Below are positions 50,707 to 60,629 of a stretch of DNA of 64,000 nucleotides, piece after piece. This DNA comes from Hydrogenovibrio marinus (GTDB lineage: Bacteria; Pseudomonadota; Gammaproteobacteria; Thiomicrospirales; Thiomicrospiraceae): NCBI RefSeq assembly GCF_013340845.1, contig NZ_AP020335.1, positions 372,001 through 436,000 on the forward strand, given 5' to 3'. The translations under genes and the position numbers were made by a program. How positions within the stretch are numbered: position 1 is the first letter of the stretch; each line of letters starts with the position of its first letter. The notes beneath the pieces were generated by a model. That model made no database searches, was not told the origin of the DNA, and was given only the letters and a program-made list of their open reading frames with translations.

Positions 50707-50723
50707 GTGAACCTATTGTTCAC
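50707..50723. promoter_or_regulatory. Perfect inverted repeat GTGAAC-N5-GTTCAC in the pdxH-parE gap
   Basis: Six-base arms 50707-50712 and 50718-50723 with spacer CTATT, centred between two divergent genes. It has the size of a dimeric repressor site, but the regulator is unknown and chance is possible. Confidence 0.3.
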
Positions 50724-50744
50724 AGATATGATTTGGGTTGAATC

Positions 50745-50773
50745 TTGGTGTTGTCTCTTTTTTTATGTAATAT
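50745..50773 (+). promoter_or_regulatory. Possible parE promoter
   Basis: TTGGTG (50745-50750), 17-base spacer, TAATAT (50768-50773), about 85 bases before the parE start. Confidence 0.4.
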
Positions 50774-50857
50774 AGCGGAGACTCGTTTGTAACTCAACAT
50801 ACGAGCATTACCGAAAAGCTAAAATCGTCATTAAATTGTTTGCAGGAGTTGTTGCTA

Positions 50858-52744
50858 GTGAGCGGAAACTATAATGCCTCAGAAATCGAAGTTCTAACAG
50901 GGCTGGATCCAGTTCGAAAACGCCCTGGGATGTATACCGATACCACTCGACCTAACCATTTGGCACAAGAGGTTATCGACAACTCTGTGGATGAAGCGCT
51001 AGCAGGTTATGCCAGTGAAATTATCGTCACTCACTATAAAGATGGCGGTATGTCGATTGAAGATAATGGGCGAGGAATGCCGGTAGATATCCACCCTGAA
51101 GAGGGCGTGCCTGGTGTTGAAGTTATTCTCACTAAGTTGCATGCAGGTGGAAAGTTTTCCAATAAGGCCTATCAGTTTTCAGGTGGTTTGCACGGTGTGG
51201 GCGTTTCTGTTGTCAATGCCTTGTCAAAACGTGTTGAGGTTGAGATTAGACGTGATGGTGTTAAATACCAGATTGCTTTTGAAAACGGCAACCTTGTTGA
51301 ACCATTGACGGAAATAGGCAAAGTCGGCAAAAAAAATACAGGAACCAAAGTTACCTTTTGGCCAGATGCCAGCTTTTTCGATACGCCTAAATATGCGCTG
51401 TCGAAGCTAAAGCATTTGCTCCGTGCAAAAGCGGTGTTGAGTCCCGGGTTGCAGGTAACTTTCTTTGATGAAATCAGCGACGAAAAATGCGAATGGTACT
51501 ATGAAGATGGTTTGAGAGACTATTTGAATCATGCGCTGGATGGTATTGAGCGTTTCCCGGTTGAAGGATTTGTTGGGGATGTGAATGGGGAACATGAAGG
51601 TGTTTCCTGGGCGATCGCTTGGTTAGCAGAACCTGCGGAAGCGCTTTTAGAAAGTTATGTTAACTTGATTCCTACCCCACAGGGCGGGACACATGTCAAC
51701 GGTTTACGCTCGGGAGCGACTGATGCCATTCGTGAGTTTTGTGAATTCCGTAATTTATTGCCGCGTGGCATAAAGCTGACGCCTGAAGACGTTTGGCAAA
51801 ATGTCGCATTTGTTTTGTCAGCCAAAGTGCGAGAACCTCAGTTTGCTGGTCAGACCAAAGAGCGTTTGTCTTCGCGTGAGTGTGTGCCATTTATTTCCGG
51901 TGTGGTTAAAGATGCTTTTAGTTTGTGGCTGAACCAACACACTGAGATTGCCGAGAAAATTGCTGAAATCGTTATCAATAACGCACAAAGCCGTAATAAG
52001 AAAGCCAAGAAAGTTACCCGTAAAAAGATTACTTCCGGTCCTGCATTGCCAGGGAAGTTGGCGGATTGTACTGAGTCGGACATTAATATGACCGAGCTAT
52101 TCCTGGTGGAAGGAGATTCGGCCGGCGGTTCCGCAAAACAGGCACGAGATAAAAACTATCAGGCGATTATGCCGCTACGTGGAAAAATTTTGAATACTTG
52201 GGAGGTAGATTCCTCTCAGGTTCTTGCATCACAGGAAATTCACGACATCAGTGTGGCTGTGGGGGTTGATCCAGGTTCCAGAGATTTGTCCGGTTTGCGC
52301 TACGGTAAGGTTTGTATTTTGGCGGATGCGGATTCTGATGGTGCACATATCGCTACCTTGATTTGTGCGCTGTTTGTTAAGCATTTCCCTGCGCTTATTG
52401 AAAATGGACATATCTATGTCGCGATGCCACCGTTGTATCGTGTCGATGTCGGTAAGCAGGTGTTCTATGCCTTGGATGAAGCTGAAAGAGAAGGGATTAT
52501 TGATCGCATAGAGACCGAAAAATTACCGGGTAAGATACAGGTAACGCGATTCAAAGGTCTAGGGGAAATGAACCCTTCGCAATTACGTGAAACTACAATG
52601 TTGCCGGCAACTCGTCGTTTAGTTCAACTGAGCATGGACGAAGCGGAATCAATTCCCATTATGGATATGATGTTGGCGAAGAAGCGTTCAGCTGATCGTA
52701 AAGAGTGGCTGGAAGAAAAAGGCGACTTGGCTGCGGTGATTTAA
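50858..52744 (+). CDS. parE: DNA topoisomerase IV subunit B
   Basis: ATPase subunit of topoisomerase IV, which unlinks daughter chromosomes. From GTG 50858 it is 628 aa (630 in E. coli), with CAGGAG 9 bases upstream; the TTG at 50840 is rejected. GHKL ATPase motifs (EVIDNSVDEAL, DNGRGMP, GGLHGVG), then the Toprim domain with LVEGDSAGGSAKQARD and DADSDGAHI. parC follows 1.2 kb downstream with three small genes in between. Confidence 0.98.
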   Translation: MSGNYNASEIEVLTGLDPVRKRPGMYTDTTRPNHLAQEVIDNSVDEALAGYASEIIVTHYKDGGMSIEDNGRGMPVDIHPEEGVPGVEVILTKLHAGGKFSNKAYQFSGGLHGVGVSVVNALSKRVEVEIRRDGVKYQIAFENGNLVEPLTEIGKVGKKNTGTKVTFWPDASFFDTPKYALSKLKHLLRAKAVLSPGLQVTFFDEISDEKCEWYYEDGLRDYLNHALDGIERFPVEGFVGDVNGEHEGVSWAIAWLAEPAEALLESYVNLIPTPQGGTHVNGLRSGATDAIREFCEFRNLLPRGIKLTPEDVWQNVAFVLSAKVREPQFAGQTKERLSSRECVPFISGVVKDAFSLWLNQHTEIAEKIAEIVINNAQSRNKKAKKVTRKKITSGPALPGKLADCTESDINMTELFLVEGDSAGGSAKQARDKNYQAIMPLRGKILNTWEVDSSQVLASQEIHDISVAVGVDPGSRDLSGLRYGKVCILADADSDGAHIATLICALFVKHFPALIENGHIYVAMPPLYRVDVGKQVFYALDEAEREGIIDRIETEKLPGKIQVTRFKGLGEMNPSQLRETTMLPATRRLVQLSMDEAESIPIMDMMLAKKRSADRKEWLEEKGDLAAVI

Positions 52745-52750
52745 GATTTG

Positions 52751-52791
52751 ACCTAGGCAGAGAAAGTTAATAAAAATCTGCCAGGTTGGGG
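52751..52791. repeat. Dispersed repeat copy 6 with degenerate inverted partner, downstream of parE
   Basis: Right arm ATCTGCCAGGTTGGGG (52776-52791) is a full copy on the minus strand. Left arm ACCTAGGCAGA (52751-52761) can pair with it with one bulged base. The hairpin sits between convergent parE and a PilZ gene and may act as a terminator. Confidence 0.65.
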
Positions 52792-53157
52792 TTAGCTGTT
52801 GTCGGGTTTGTGGTGAGTCTTTTTGCCAAGCTGATGTAGGCGTTCTTTATAGTCGATAAAGTCTTGAATGTAGTCTTTGATCTCGTCAGGAACGTCTTCA
52901 AAACGGATGCCTAATAGAAATCCATTGTCCGCACTGTGAAAGTGCTCGACAAATCCTGTTGTGCTCAGCTCTCTAAAATAGCCTTTTGCAGGAATCTCAA
53001 AGAACACTTCAACACGTGTGCCGATACTGGCTCTTTTCGGGCTGATAACTACCACGCCACTGATGGATATCTCTGTTAAGACAGCGTCAACAGTAACGGT
53101 TTGGCCTCTGACCCTTGCAGCACGTTCGGTATGTACAGATGGATTGTTGAAGAGCAT
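52792..53157 (-). CDS. PilZ-domain-like protein
   Basis: 121 aa, soluble. A single beta-rich domain ending in a C-terminal helix (EIKDYIQDFIDYKERLHQ). An N-terminal RAARVRG segment and EISISGVVV approximate the PilZ motifs (RxxxR and [D/N]xSxxG), with Asp/Asn replaced by Glu. Cyclic-di-GMP binding is therefore plausible but less certain than for its neighbour. 45 bases downstream of the second PilZ gene on the same strand, so probably one operon. Confidence 0.7.
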   Translation of the reverse strand: MLFNNPSVHTERAARVRGQTVTVDAVLTEISISGVVVISPKRASIGTRVEVFFEIPAKGYFRELSTTGFVEHFHSADNGFLLGIRFEDVPDEIKDYIQDFIDYKERLHQLGKKTHHKPDNS

Positions 53158-53202
53158 GTGGTGTCTCTGAAACTCTTAGTTATTATCGTTTTGAAAGTTA
53201 TT

Positions 53203-53547
53203 TTAATCCAATCGATGATGAAATCGAATAAATTCGTGGATTGCCGATTCGTAGTTCTTTAGAATCCCGACGAATTCTAGCCCTAAAAAACAGTCTCCTC
53301 TAATTGAGCTGTTATGCGTGATGACTGCTGAAAGGGTAAGTGGCGTTCCGCCGTTGGTCGGTAAATTGAACATGATTTGCACTTCTTTGCAAGTGATGTA
53401 CTCTGAATAGACGATAATCCCTGCACCGTGAATGGAAAGGTCGACCATTTTGCCTTGTAATGTATTGTTTTCAGGCGTTAATAAGGTAACGGGTCTTTCG
53501 GTCGAAACCCGTTCGTAGTGGCGTCTGTTAGGTATTATTGATTTCAT
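53203..53547 (-). CDS. PilZ-domain protein
   Basis: 114 aa. Both c-di-GMP motifs are canonical: RRHYERVS near residues 8-15 (RxxxR) and DLSIHGAG near 37-44 ([D/N]xSxxG), followed by beta strands and a C-terminal helix (YESAIHEFIRFHHRL). A stand-alone PilZ receptor of this kind usually modulates motility or surface behaviour. First gene of a two-gene PilZ operon; divergent from the HMA gene. Confidence 0.88.
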   Translation of the reverse strand: MKSIIPNRRHYERVSTERPVTLLTPENNTLQGKMVDLSIHGAGIIVYSEYITCKEVQIMFNLPTNGGTPLTLSAVITHNSSIRGDCFLGLEFVGILKNYESAIHEFIRFHHRLD

Positions 53548-53648
53548 GTGTTTAGAGATTGCGCATTTATTCGAATAGATTTCTATGATAAATTAACTTG
53601 ATAATCATGGACAAGATTCATCATACCGGATTTAGAGGAAATAACATA

Positions 53649-53930
53649 ATGTATAGCCTTCAGGTAGAGAATATTAAATGTGGTGGTTGCGCCAATAGCA
53701 TCACCAAAAAACTTTTATCGTTGGAAGGTGTCGCTGATGTTCAGGTCGATATTGAAAACGGTGAAGTCCGCTTTGAGGCCGACAACGAAAATCAAGTTGA
53801 GCAGGTTAAAGCACAATTGGCCGGCATGGGATATCCTGAAGCCGGTACGATTCAGGGAATGGCTTCGGTGGGCGCAAAAGCGAAATCTTTTATTTCCTGT
53901 GCCGTTGGTAGCATGTCTGACAAAGCATAA
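53649..53930 (+). CDS. Heavy-metal-associated (HMA/CopZ-like) protein
   Basis: Small metal carrier, 93 aa from ATG 53649 (GAGGAAAT upstream); an earlier ATG at 53598 has no support. HMA fold at about 1-68 with the metal-binding pair C11 and C14 (NIKCGGCANS) and typical LLSLEGVADVQVDIENGEV strand-turn. About 25 extra residues follow (GAKAKSFISCAVGSMSDKA) with a further Cys. No copper ATPase is adjacent; the gene lies between the PilZ pair and parC. Confidence 0.85.
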   Translation: MYSLQVENIKCGGCANSITKKLLSLEGVADVQVDIENGEVRFEADNENQVEQVKAQLAGMGYPEAGTIQGMASVGAKAKSFISCAVGSMSDKA

Positions 53931-53971
53931 TCGAACGAACCTAATTTAAACCTTTAGAGAAAAGACGACGC

Positions 53972-56203
53972 ATGAGCCAGCAATCAATCAACTACGAAGG
54001 CATCGAACATCAAACCATAGCTCAATTTACCGAAAAGGCCTACTTAGATTATGCGATGTACGTTATTTTGGATCGTGCACTTCCGCATATCGGAGATGGT
54101 CTGAAGCCTGTTCAAAGACGGATCATTTATGCGATGTCAGAGCTGGGGTTGAAGGCTTCTTCAAAGCACAAAAAATCTGCGCGTACCGTTGGGGATGTGT
54201 TAGGTAAATTCCATCCACATGGTGACTCTGCCTGTTACGAAGCCATGGTGTTGATGGCACAGGATTTCTCTTTCCGCTATCCATTGGTTGACGGGCAAGG
54301 CAACTGGGGGTCTGTCGATGATCCGAAATCGTTTGCTGCCATGCGTTATACCGAGGCCAAACTGTCAAAATTCAGTCAGTTGTTGCTGGAAGAGATTGGG
54401 CAAGGTACGGTGGATTGGGTACCGAACTTCGATGGCTCTCTAAATGAACCCAGTGTGTTGCCGTCTCGTGTGCCTCACGTTCTATTGAATGGTACTTCTG
54501 GTATTGCCGTAGGGATGGCGACGGATATCCCGCCTCATAACCTCAAAGAAATCGTCGGCGCCTGCGTTGCCATTCTGGAAAACAAAAACATTACCGATGA
54601 AGAAATTTTTGAACACGTTCCGGGGCCGGATTATCCAAACCGTGCGTTGGTGATCACACCAAAAAGCGAAATGCAGCGTTTGTATCAGACTGGAAATGGA
54701 ACCATTCGTCAGCGTGCGCGTTACGAAGTGGAAGATGGTGTGAATGTGGTGGTTGATGCCTTGCCGTTTCAAGTTTCCGGTTCCAAAGTATTGGAGCAAA
54801 TCGCCGCGCAAATGCGTGCGAAGAAATTGCCGATGGTTGTAGATTTACGAGATGAGTCTGACCATGAAAATCCAGTCAGAATTGTTATCGAACTACGTTC
54901 ACGCCGCATTGATGTCGAGGCAGCCATGCTTCACTTGTTTGCCACCACTGACTTGGAAAGAAGTTATCGCGTTAACCTGAATGTGATTGGATTGAACGGG
55001 CGCCCTCAAGTCAAAAGCTTAAAAGATATTTTGACCGAGTGGTTGATGTTCCGTCTTGAGACCGTTAGAAAACGTTTGCAATACCGCTTGGATAAAGTGC
55101 TGGCAAGGCTGCATATTTTGGATGGTTTGCTAATTGCCTACCTCAATATTGATGAGGTGATTGCCATTATCCGAGAAGAAGATAAGCCTAAGCCGGTTTT
55201 GATGGAGCGTTTTAACCTAACGGAAACACAGGCAGAAGCCATTCTTGAGTTGAAATTACGTCACTTGGCGCGCTTGGAAGAGATGAAAATCCGTACCGAG
55301 CAGAACGAGTTGGACAAAGAGCGTCAAATGCTGGAAAAAACGCTTGGCAGCGAAACCAGAATGAGAACCTTGGTGAAAAAAGAATTGATTGCCGATGCTG
55401 AGCTTTATGGTGACGAGCGTCGTTCTCCAATTGTTAGCGCTGAAATGGCTCGAGCTATGAGCGAACAAGATCTTTTGCCGTCTGAAGCGGTTACAGTTGT
55501 ACTGTCAGAAACAGGATGGGTGCGTGCGGCAAAAGGTCATGATATTGACGGTCGTGCTCTGAGTTATAAGTCAGGAGATTCCTTCAAGCATCAAGCGCAA
55601 GGGCAAAGCCGACAAACGGCAATCTTTTTGGATTCGACTGGGCGGGCTTATGCATTGGCAGCCCATAGTTTACCTTCGGCAAGAAGCCATGGTGAGCCGT
55701 TAACCGGTCGCTTGAGCTTGCCGACAGGAGCCAGTATTGAAAGTGTAATTTTAGGGCAGGATCAAGATCGCTTTATCCTTGCCAGTTCTGCTGGGTATGG
55801 TTTTATTGCCCAGTTAGAGAACTTATCTTCGAAGAACAAGTCCGGAAAAGCGGCACTAAGTGTCGATAAGAGCGCAAAAGTGCTTCCGCCTTCTATCGTG
55901 AAAGAAGGAGATTGGGTCATTGTGACGACTAGCGAGCCAAGAATGCTTGTTTTTGAACAATCCGAGTTGCCGGAAATCGCAAAAGGGAAAGGTAATAAAT
56001 TGATTCAAATGCCCAAGGGGGAAGCGGTGACGGCAGTATTTGCCTTTAGTCCTGGCGCTAAATTAGAGTTGGTTGCCGGTGATTATGCGAAGCCTTTCGG
56101 CCCTACGGCAATAGAAGAAGCCTTCTCCGCTAGGGCTAAGAAAGGAGTCACTTTGCCAAGAACCCTGAAACAGGTCACTGAAATTCGTTTGGTTAAGGAA
56201 TAG
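53972..56203 (+). CDS. parC: DNA topoisomerase IV subunit A
   Basis: DNA-cleaving subunit of topoisomerase IV, 743 aa. The catalytic Tyr is Y126 ([10 protein letters not shown]). The quinolone region [10 protein letters not shown] has Ser86 and Glu90, the susceptible-type residues. The N-terminal breakage-reunion domain is followed by a shortened beta-pinwheel (about 500-740), typical of ParC not GyrA. 41 bases after the HMA gene, which may be co-transcribed. Confidence 0.98.
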   Translation: MSQQSINYEGIEHQTIAQFTEKAYLDYAMYVILDRALPHIGDGLKPVQRRIIYAMSELGLKASSKHKKSARTVGDVLGKFHPHGDSACYEAMVLMAQDFSFRYPLVDGQGNWGSVDDPKSFAAMRYTEAKLSKFSQLLLEEIGQGTVDWVPNFDGSLNEPSVLPSRVPHVLLNGTSGIAVGMATDIPPHNLKEIVGACVAILENKNITDEEIFEHVPGPDYPNRALVITPKSEMQRLYQTGNGTIRQRARYEVEDGVNVVVDALPFQVSGSKVLEQIAAQMRAKKLPMVVDLRDESDHENPVRIVIELRSRRIDVEAAMLHLFATTDLERSYRVNLNVIGLNGRPQVKSLKDILTEWLMFRLETVRKRLQYRLDKVLARLHILDGLLIAYLNIDEVIAIIREEDKPKPVLMERFNLTETQAEAILELKLRHLARLEEMKIRTEQNELDKERQMLEKTLGSETRMRTLVKKELIADAELYGDERRSPIVSAEMARAMSEQDLLPSEAVTVVLSETGWVRAAKGHDIDGRALSYKSGDSFKHQAQGQSRQTAIFLDSTGRAYALAAHSLPSARSHGEPLTGRLSLPTGASIESVILGQDQDRFILASSAGYGFIAQLENLSSKNKSGKAALSVDKSAKVLPPSIVKEGDWVIVTTSEPRMLVFEQSELPEIAKGKGNKLIQMPKGEAVTAVFAFSPGAKLELVAGDYAKPFGPTAIEEAFSARAKKGVTLPRTLKQVTEIRLVKE

Positions 56204-56275
56204 AGTCTAAAAAAATAAAGTTGGTCTTAAAGTTGCTTAAGCGACTGTAGAGATTTTTAGGCTTGTAGAAACATT

Positions 56276-57121
56276 ATGAATATTATTTCAAAACCTTTAG
56301 CCATACTGATTATTATCGGAAGTTTCATTGGCGGTTTCCTCATGGAAGGGGGCGTGCTTTCTTCGTTATGGCACCCTTCTGAGTTGGTCATTATCCTTGG
56401 GATTGCATTTGGTGTGTTCCTTGCAGCGACACCTGTCTATGTCTGGGGTAAGACGATGGTTTACTTGGGGCGCTTTTTCAAAGGTGGCCGCGTCAATAAA
56501 AAGATATATGTTGAGCTATTGGGCTTACTGGATGAATTGTCCCGTTTGGCTCGTGCGCAAGGGGTTCTTGCGTTGGAGGCTCACATCACTTCACCTGAGG
56601 ACAGTTCAATCTTTATGAACTATCCACTGATTCTTAAGCATAGAGAGCTTAAGAAATTTATCGTCGATAACTTTTCTTACCTATTGTTGAACCCACCACA
56701 AGCGTTGGATTTCAAACATTATTTAGAAGATCAGATTCACGATATCATTCATTCTATGATGGAAGTGCCGCGCGCGACCGGTAAGATTTCCGGGTTACTG
56801 CCTGGTTTCGGGATCGTGGCTGCGGTAATGGGCGTTATCCTGACAATGAATTTGTTGGGTGGTGACATGGATGTGGCAAAAATTGGTAGCTCAATCGGTG
56901 CCGCTCTTGTAGGGACTTTGACGGGTATCTTTTTCTCATTTGCTGTTGTTGCGCCCTTTACGCATGCAACAGAAGTGATGATTCGTCAGGATCAGGCAAT
57001 TTTTGAAGTGGCGGCGGCTTTCCTTTATGCGTTCTCTCATGGGGTATCGCCTAGTATGGCCGCAGAGATTGGTAGACAACGTATTCCGCCAGATTTTGAA
57101 ATTAAGCGCGATGGTCCTTAA
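56276..57121 (+). CDS. motA: Flagellar motor stator protein MotA
   Basis: Proton-channel subunit of the flagellar stator, 281 aa, four membrane segments. The pore region KISGLLPGFGIVAAVMGVILTM and the downstream VVAPFTHATE contain the two functional Pro residues; the cytoplasmic loop carries the charged residues that touch FliG. Its upstream gap holds two TAAAGTTG sequences reminiscent of the sigma28 -35 box but no good -10. Operon with motB (22 bases). Confidence 0.95.
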   Translation: MNIISKPLAILIIIGSFIGGFLMEGGVLSSLWHPSELVIILGIAFGVFLAATPVYVWGKTMVYLGRFFKGGRVNKKIYVELLGLLDELSRLARAQGVLALEAHITSPEDSSIFMNYPLILKHRELKKFIVDNFSYLLLNPPQALDFKHYLEDQIHDIIHSMMEVPRATGKISGLLPGFGIVAAVMGVILTMNLLGGDMDVAKIGSSIGAALVGTLTGIFFSFAVVAPFTHATEVMIRQDQAIFEVAAAFLYAFSHGVSPSMAAEIGRQRIPPDFEIKRDGP

Positions 57122-57143
57122 ATTGTGATTATGAGGCGTCGAG

Positions 57144-57896
57144 ATGAGTGGATCCAGAATGTCAAAAGGTAGAGGCAATCATTGCGAACAAGAAGACAGT
57201 GCATGGGAAATTGCACTTGCCGACTTGATGACCGTTTTAATGGTGTTCTTTTTGGTCATGTGGCTGACCTCTATTATTGATCCTGAAAAACGAAAAGCCT
57301 TTGTTGAGAACCTTGTTGGTGAAAGTGGCGGGGGAGATAAGGTTTTAAAACAGGATGTCACTGCACAGACAGCGCCTATCAAACCACCAATTGAGCAAGA
57401 AAAGCCCGTCACAGAACAAGAAGTTAAGAATGCAGTTGCCAAAGTCAATCCAAAAGATATCGACATTGAGCAAACGCCAGAAGGTATCAAAATTACTTTG
57501 AGATCGGATAGCTTCTTTGAAAGTGGGCGTGCCAATATTACTGACAAAACTAGAGAACAGTTGGAAAATCTGGGTGAAACCCTTGCAGGGCGCAAACAGG
57601 ATATGACCATCACCGGTTATACCGATAATGTACCGATTTCTAACTTCCAATTCCCTTCAAACTGGGAATTGTCGGCAGCTAGGGCGGCAACTGTTGCCAG
57701 AACCTTTATCTATATGGGAGTAGAGCAAAAATACATCACCATTGAAGGTAAAGCGGATAATGAACCTGTTGCGCCGAATAACAGTTCTTATGGACGTTCG
57801 TTGAACCGCCGAGTGGTTATCATGATCAAGAACAAGAAAGTGGCTCAGCCTCCTCGACCGGTAGCCGGACAAGTAGCACCGCCAACTTCACGCTAA
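57144..57896 (+). CDS. motB: Flagellar motor stator protein MotB
   Basis: Peptidoglycan-anchoring stator subunit, 250 aa. The proton-binding Asp is D27 in ALADLMTVLMVFFLVMWL. A plug/linker region follows, then the OmpA-like domain (about 95-235) with TGYTDNVPISN, NWELSAARAATVAR and NRRVVIMI. Start ATG 57144 has GAGG 7 bases upstream; ATG 57159 is an alternative. Its stop lies 1 base from the convergent moeB stop. Confidence 0.96.
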   Translation: MSGSRMSKGRGNHCEQEDSAWEIALADLMTVLMVFFLVMWLTSIIDPEKRKAFVENLVGESGGGDKVLKQDVTAQTAPIKPPIEQEKPVTEQEVKNAVAKVNPKDIDIEQTPEGIKITLRSDSFFESGRANITDKTREQLENLGETLAGRKQDMTITGYTDNVPISNFQFPSNWELSAARAATVARTFIYMGVEQKYITIEGKADNEPVAPNNSSYGRSLNRRVVIMIKNKKVAQPPRPVAGQVAPPTSR

Positions 57897-57897
57897 G

Positions 57898-58650
57898 TTA
57901 GTTGCTCGAGCAGATCGGGCAGTGTGGATCTTTCTTCAAGTTAAGGGTGCGTATATTCATCGTATAGGCATCCAAAATCATCAATTTTCCTGTCAGTGTA
58001 GGCTTGTCTAATAAAGCTTTAATGGCTTCAATTGCTTGTATCGAACCAACCATACCCACTACGGGTGCCAGTACACCGTTTTCGCTACAAGTCAGCTCCT
58101 GACCTGAATCTTCTTTATACAAGCACTGATAACATGGGGAAGTGTCTTTTCTAAAGTCAAAAGTCGACAGTTGCCCCTCCCAACGAATGGCTGCGCCAGA
58201 GATTAAAGGTTTTTTCTGAGCATAACAAAGGCGATTCAACATAAATCGTGTCGAAAAATTGTCAGTACAATCAATCACGACATCCGCTTTTTCGATAATG
58301 GCTTCAAACTCTTGTTCGGATAAATTGTAGTCATAGGCAAAGATGTCAACAAAGTGATTCAGTGCTTTGAGGTTTTCTTCGGCAGACCTGACTTTTGCCA
58401 TGCCAATATTGTTCTCACGATGAACAATTTGGCGTTGCAGGTTGGAGTCATCAACATTGTCAAAATCAATAAGGCTCAAAGTACCTACGCCGGCAGCAGC
58501 TAAATAGAGCGATACCGGTGAACCTAGGCCACCGAGGCCGACAATTACGGCATGGGACTGAGTGAGTTTCAATTGACCATCATAATCTACTTCCGAGAGT
58601 AGGATTTGGCGGCTATAACGGCTCAGTTCGTCATCGTTCAATGATTTCAT
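57898..58650 (-). CDS. moeB: MoeB/ThiF-family adenylyltransferase
   Basis: E1-like enzyme that adenylates the C-terminus of a small sulfur-carrier protein (MoaD in molybdopterin synthesis, or ThiS). 250 aa. GLGGLGSP nucleotide loop (38-45), SNLQRQ Arg, and zinc ligands C173, C176 (CYQC) and C244, C247 (CPIC), plus C188 near the active site. MoeB is preferred over ThiF by length and by its position next to prmC/prfA, as in E. coli relatives. Overlaps prmC by 4 bases. Confidence 0.88.
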   Translation of the reverse strand: MKSLNDDELSRYSRQILLSEVDYDGQLKLTQSHAVIVGLGGLGSPVSLYLAAAGVGTLSLIDFDNVDDSNLQRQIVHRENNIGMAKVRSAEENLKALNHFVDIFAYDYNLSEQEFEAIIEKADVVIDCTDNFSTRFMLNRLCYAQKKPLISGAAIRWEGQLSTFDFRKDTSPCYQCLYKEDSGQELTCSENGVLAPVVGMVGSIQAIEAIKALLDKPTLTGKLMILDAYTMNIRTLNLKKDPHCPICSSN

Positions 58651-59504
58651 CTTGAATCCTTTTTGTTCTTATATTGCCCTAGGGTCACTCTTGGGTTGTG
58701 TCCGTAATCGTAAATGGTTTCCACTTGTTCAAAACTGTTGTCGGCAAAGAGCTTTTGTAGGGCAACTTCTTGATCAAATCCATGTTCTATCAACAGCCAT
58801 CCGCCTTCAACTAAATGGTTTCTGCTTTCTGATATCAAAGTGCGTATGTCTTCCAATCCATCCTGCCCAGAGGTTAATGCTGTGAGTGGTTCAAAGCGAA
58901 CATCTCCCTGAGATAAATGAGGGTCGTTTTCAACAATATACGGTGGATTGGAAACAATTACTTCAAAACGAGCATTTACCATGGGTTCAAACCAGCTACC
59001 AGTGCGAAAATCAATGGACAAGCCATGTTGCTCGGCATTTTGTTTGGCAACTGTCAACGCCGCTGGTTGTAGATCCACCGCGAGAGCTTCTATGTAGGGT
59101 GCTTCATGCTTGAGTGCACAAATAATGGCGCCTGATCCAGTGCCTAAGTCCAGCACTCGGGCATTAAGCCCATCTTGATGGAGTTGCTTAATTTTTAGCA
59201 ATGCTTGCTCTACCAGTATTTCTGTATCAGGGCGTGGGATTAGCGTGTCAGAAGTGACTTTGAAATCCAATCCCCAGAATTCCTTGTTACCGGTGAGGTG
59301 GGCGACAGGTACCCCAACCTGGCGTTTTTTCAGCAATTCAGAAAAGTGTTCTGCCTGCTGGGCGGAAAGCTCATGTTCCGGCCAGGTAAAAAGGTAGGTA
59401 CGGTCTTTGTCTAGAGTGTAGGCAAGCAGGATTTCCGCGTCCAGTAATGGCGATTCAGAGGTTAGGGTATTTCGCCCCAGATTGAGTGCCTCGGCAATCG
59501 TCAT
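58647..59504 (-). CDS. prmC: Release factor glutamine methyltransferase
   Basis: Methylates the Gln of the GGQ motif in RF1 and RF2. 285 aa. SAM motif DLGTGSGA (119-126) and substrate-Gln motif NPPY (186-189) are intact, after a helical N-terminal domain. AAGG 6 bases before ATG. Lies 10 bases downstream of its substrate's gene prfA; a repeat core falls in the coding sequence at 59313-59323. Confidence 0.97.
   Translation of the reverse strand: MTIAEALNLGRNTLTSESPLLDAEILLAYTLDKDRTYLFTWPEHELSAQQAEHFSELLKKRQVGVPVAHLTGNKEFWGLDFKVTSDTLIPRPDTEILVEQALLKIKQLHQDGLNARVLDLGTGSGAIICALKHEAPYIEALAVDLQPAALTVAKQNAEQHGLSIDFRTGSWFEPMVNARFEVIVSNPPYIVENDPHLSQGDVRFEPLTALTSGQDGLEDIRTLISESRNHLVEGGWLLIEHGFDQEVALQKLFADNSFEQVETIYDYGHNPRVTLGQYKNKKDSR
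59313..59323 (+). repeat. Dispersed repeat core (copy 7) inside prmC
   Basis: CCCAACCTGGC on the + strand (antisense to prmC), preceded by one more C. It codes part of the Arg-Gln-Val-Gly-Val stretch of PrmC. Confidence 0.55.
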
Positions 59505-59514
59505 GTTGACCTTG

Positions 59515-60600
59515 TTATTGCTCGCTCAAGGAGGCAAGTTGTTCCGCTTGATATTCATTGATTAATGGATCAATGACTTGTTGTAAGCCGCCTTGCATAA
59601 CATCGTCAAGCTTGTAAAGCGTGAGGTTGATGCGGTGGTCAGTAACGCGCCCTTGCGGATAGTTGTAGGTACGGATACGTTCGGAGCGGTCTCCGGAACC
59701 GACCAAGCTCTTACGTTCCTGTGCGATTTCCTGATCGTGCTTACGTTGCTTTTCATCCATGATGCGCGCCGCCAATAGTGACATGGCACGGGCACGGTTT
59801 TTGTGCTGAGAACGTTCATCCTGACATTCAACGACCGTTCCAGTCGGAATATGGGTGATACGAATTGCCGAGTCGGTTTTGTTGACGTGCTGTCCCCCTG
59901 CGCCGGAGGCGCGAAAGGTGTCTACTTTCAAGTCAGCAGGGTTCAGTTCAACCGCTTCAACATCAGGCGCTTCCGGCATGATAACAACGGTTGCTGCGGA
60001 GGTGTGAACACGCCCTTGCGTTTCCGTTGCAGGAACGCGTTGTACGCGATGAGCACCGGACTCAAATTTCAAGCGAGAATAAGCGCCATCACCAATGATT
60101 CGGGTGATGATTTCTTTATAACCACCATGCTCACCTTCCTGAGCGTTAAGCACTTCAATCTGCCATTTCATGTTTTCCGCGTAGCGGCTGTACATGCGGA
60201 ACAAGTCTCCAGCAAAAATAGCGGCTTCGTCCCCACCTGTTCCCGCACGAATTTCCAAAAAGATGTTGGAATCATCGTTAGGGTCTTTTGGAAGCAGCAT
60301 TTTTTGTAGCGCCAACTCAAGTTCTTCAAGTTTCTTGGATAGGATTGGAAGCTCTTCTTGCCCCATTTCTTTCAAGTCAGGGTCGCCAGAGGCAATCATA
60401 TCCTTGGCTTCGTCCAGATCACTTTCAGCTTGTAGAAACTGTGTATAGGCTTCCACCACGGAACTGATTTGCGAATGCTCTTTGTTGAGGTTCATGAACT
60501 TGGTCTGATTGCTGATGATTTCAGGATCAGACATCAGGTGGTTCACTTCATCCAAGCGTTCTACGAGCAGGTCGAGTTTTTTACGAATAGAGTCTTTCAT
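59515..60600 (-). CDS. prfA: Peptide chain release factor 1
   Basis: Reads UAA and UAG and triggers peptide release. 361 aa (360 in E. coli). GGQ motif in [13 protein letters not shown] (about residue 235), the codon-recognition PAT tripeptide in [13 protein letters not shown], and [19 protein letters not shown] are present. Second gene of the hemA-prfA-prmC-moeB operon, 29 bases after hemA. Confidence 0.98.
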   Translation of the reverse strand: MKDSIRKKLDLLVERLDEVNHLMSDPEIISNQTKFMNLNKEHSQISSVVEAYTQFLQAESDLDEAKDMIASGDPDLKEMGQEELPILSKKLEELELALQKMLLPKDPNDDSNIFLEIRAGTGGDEAAIFAGDLFRMYSRYAENMKWQIEVLNAQEGEHGGYKEIITRIIGDGAYSRLKFESGAHRVQRVPATETQGRVHTSAATVVIMPEAPDVEAVELNPADLKVDTFRASGAGGQHVNKTDSAIRITHIPTGTVVECQDERSQHKNRARAMSLLAARIMDEKQRKHDQEIAQERKSLVGSGDRSERIRTYNYPQGRVTDHRINLTLYKLDDVMQGGLQQVIDPLINEYQAEQLASLSEQ

Positions 60601-60629
60601 TACGAGTTGTCTTTATAAAGTGTGGCGTA

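Noticed and set aside
59803-60309. 168-codon + strand frame opposite prfA
   Set aside because: A shadow of the conserved release-factor frame, with no start signal of its own.
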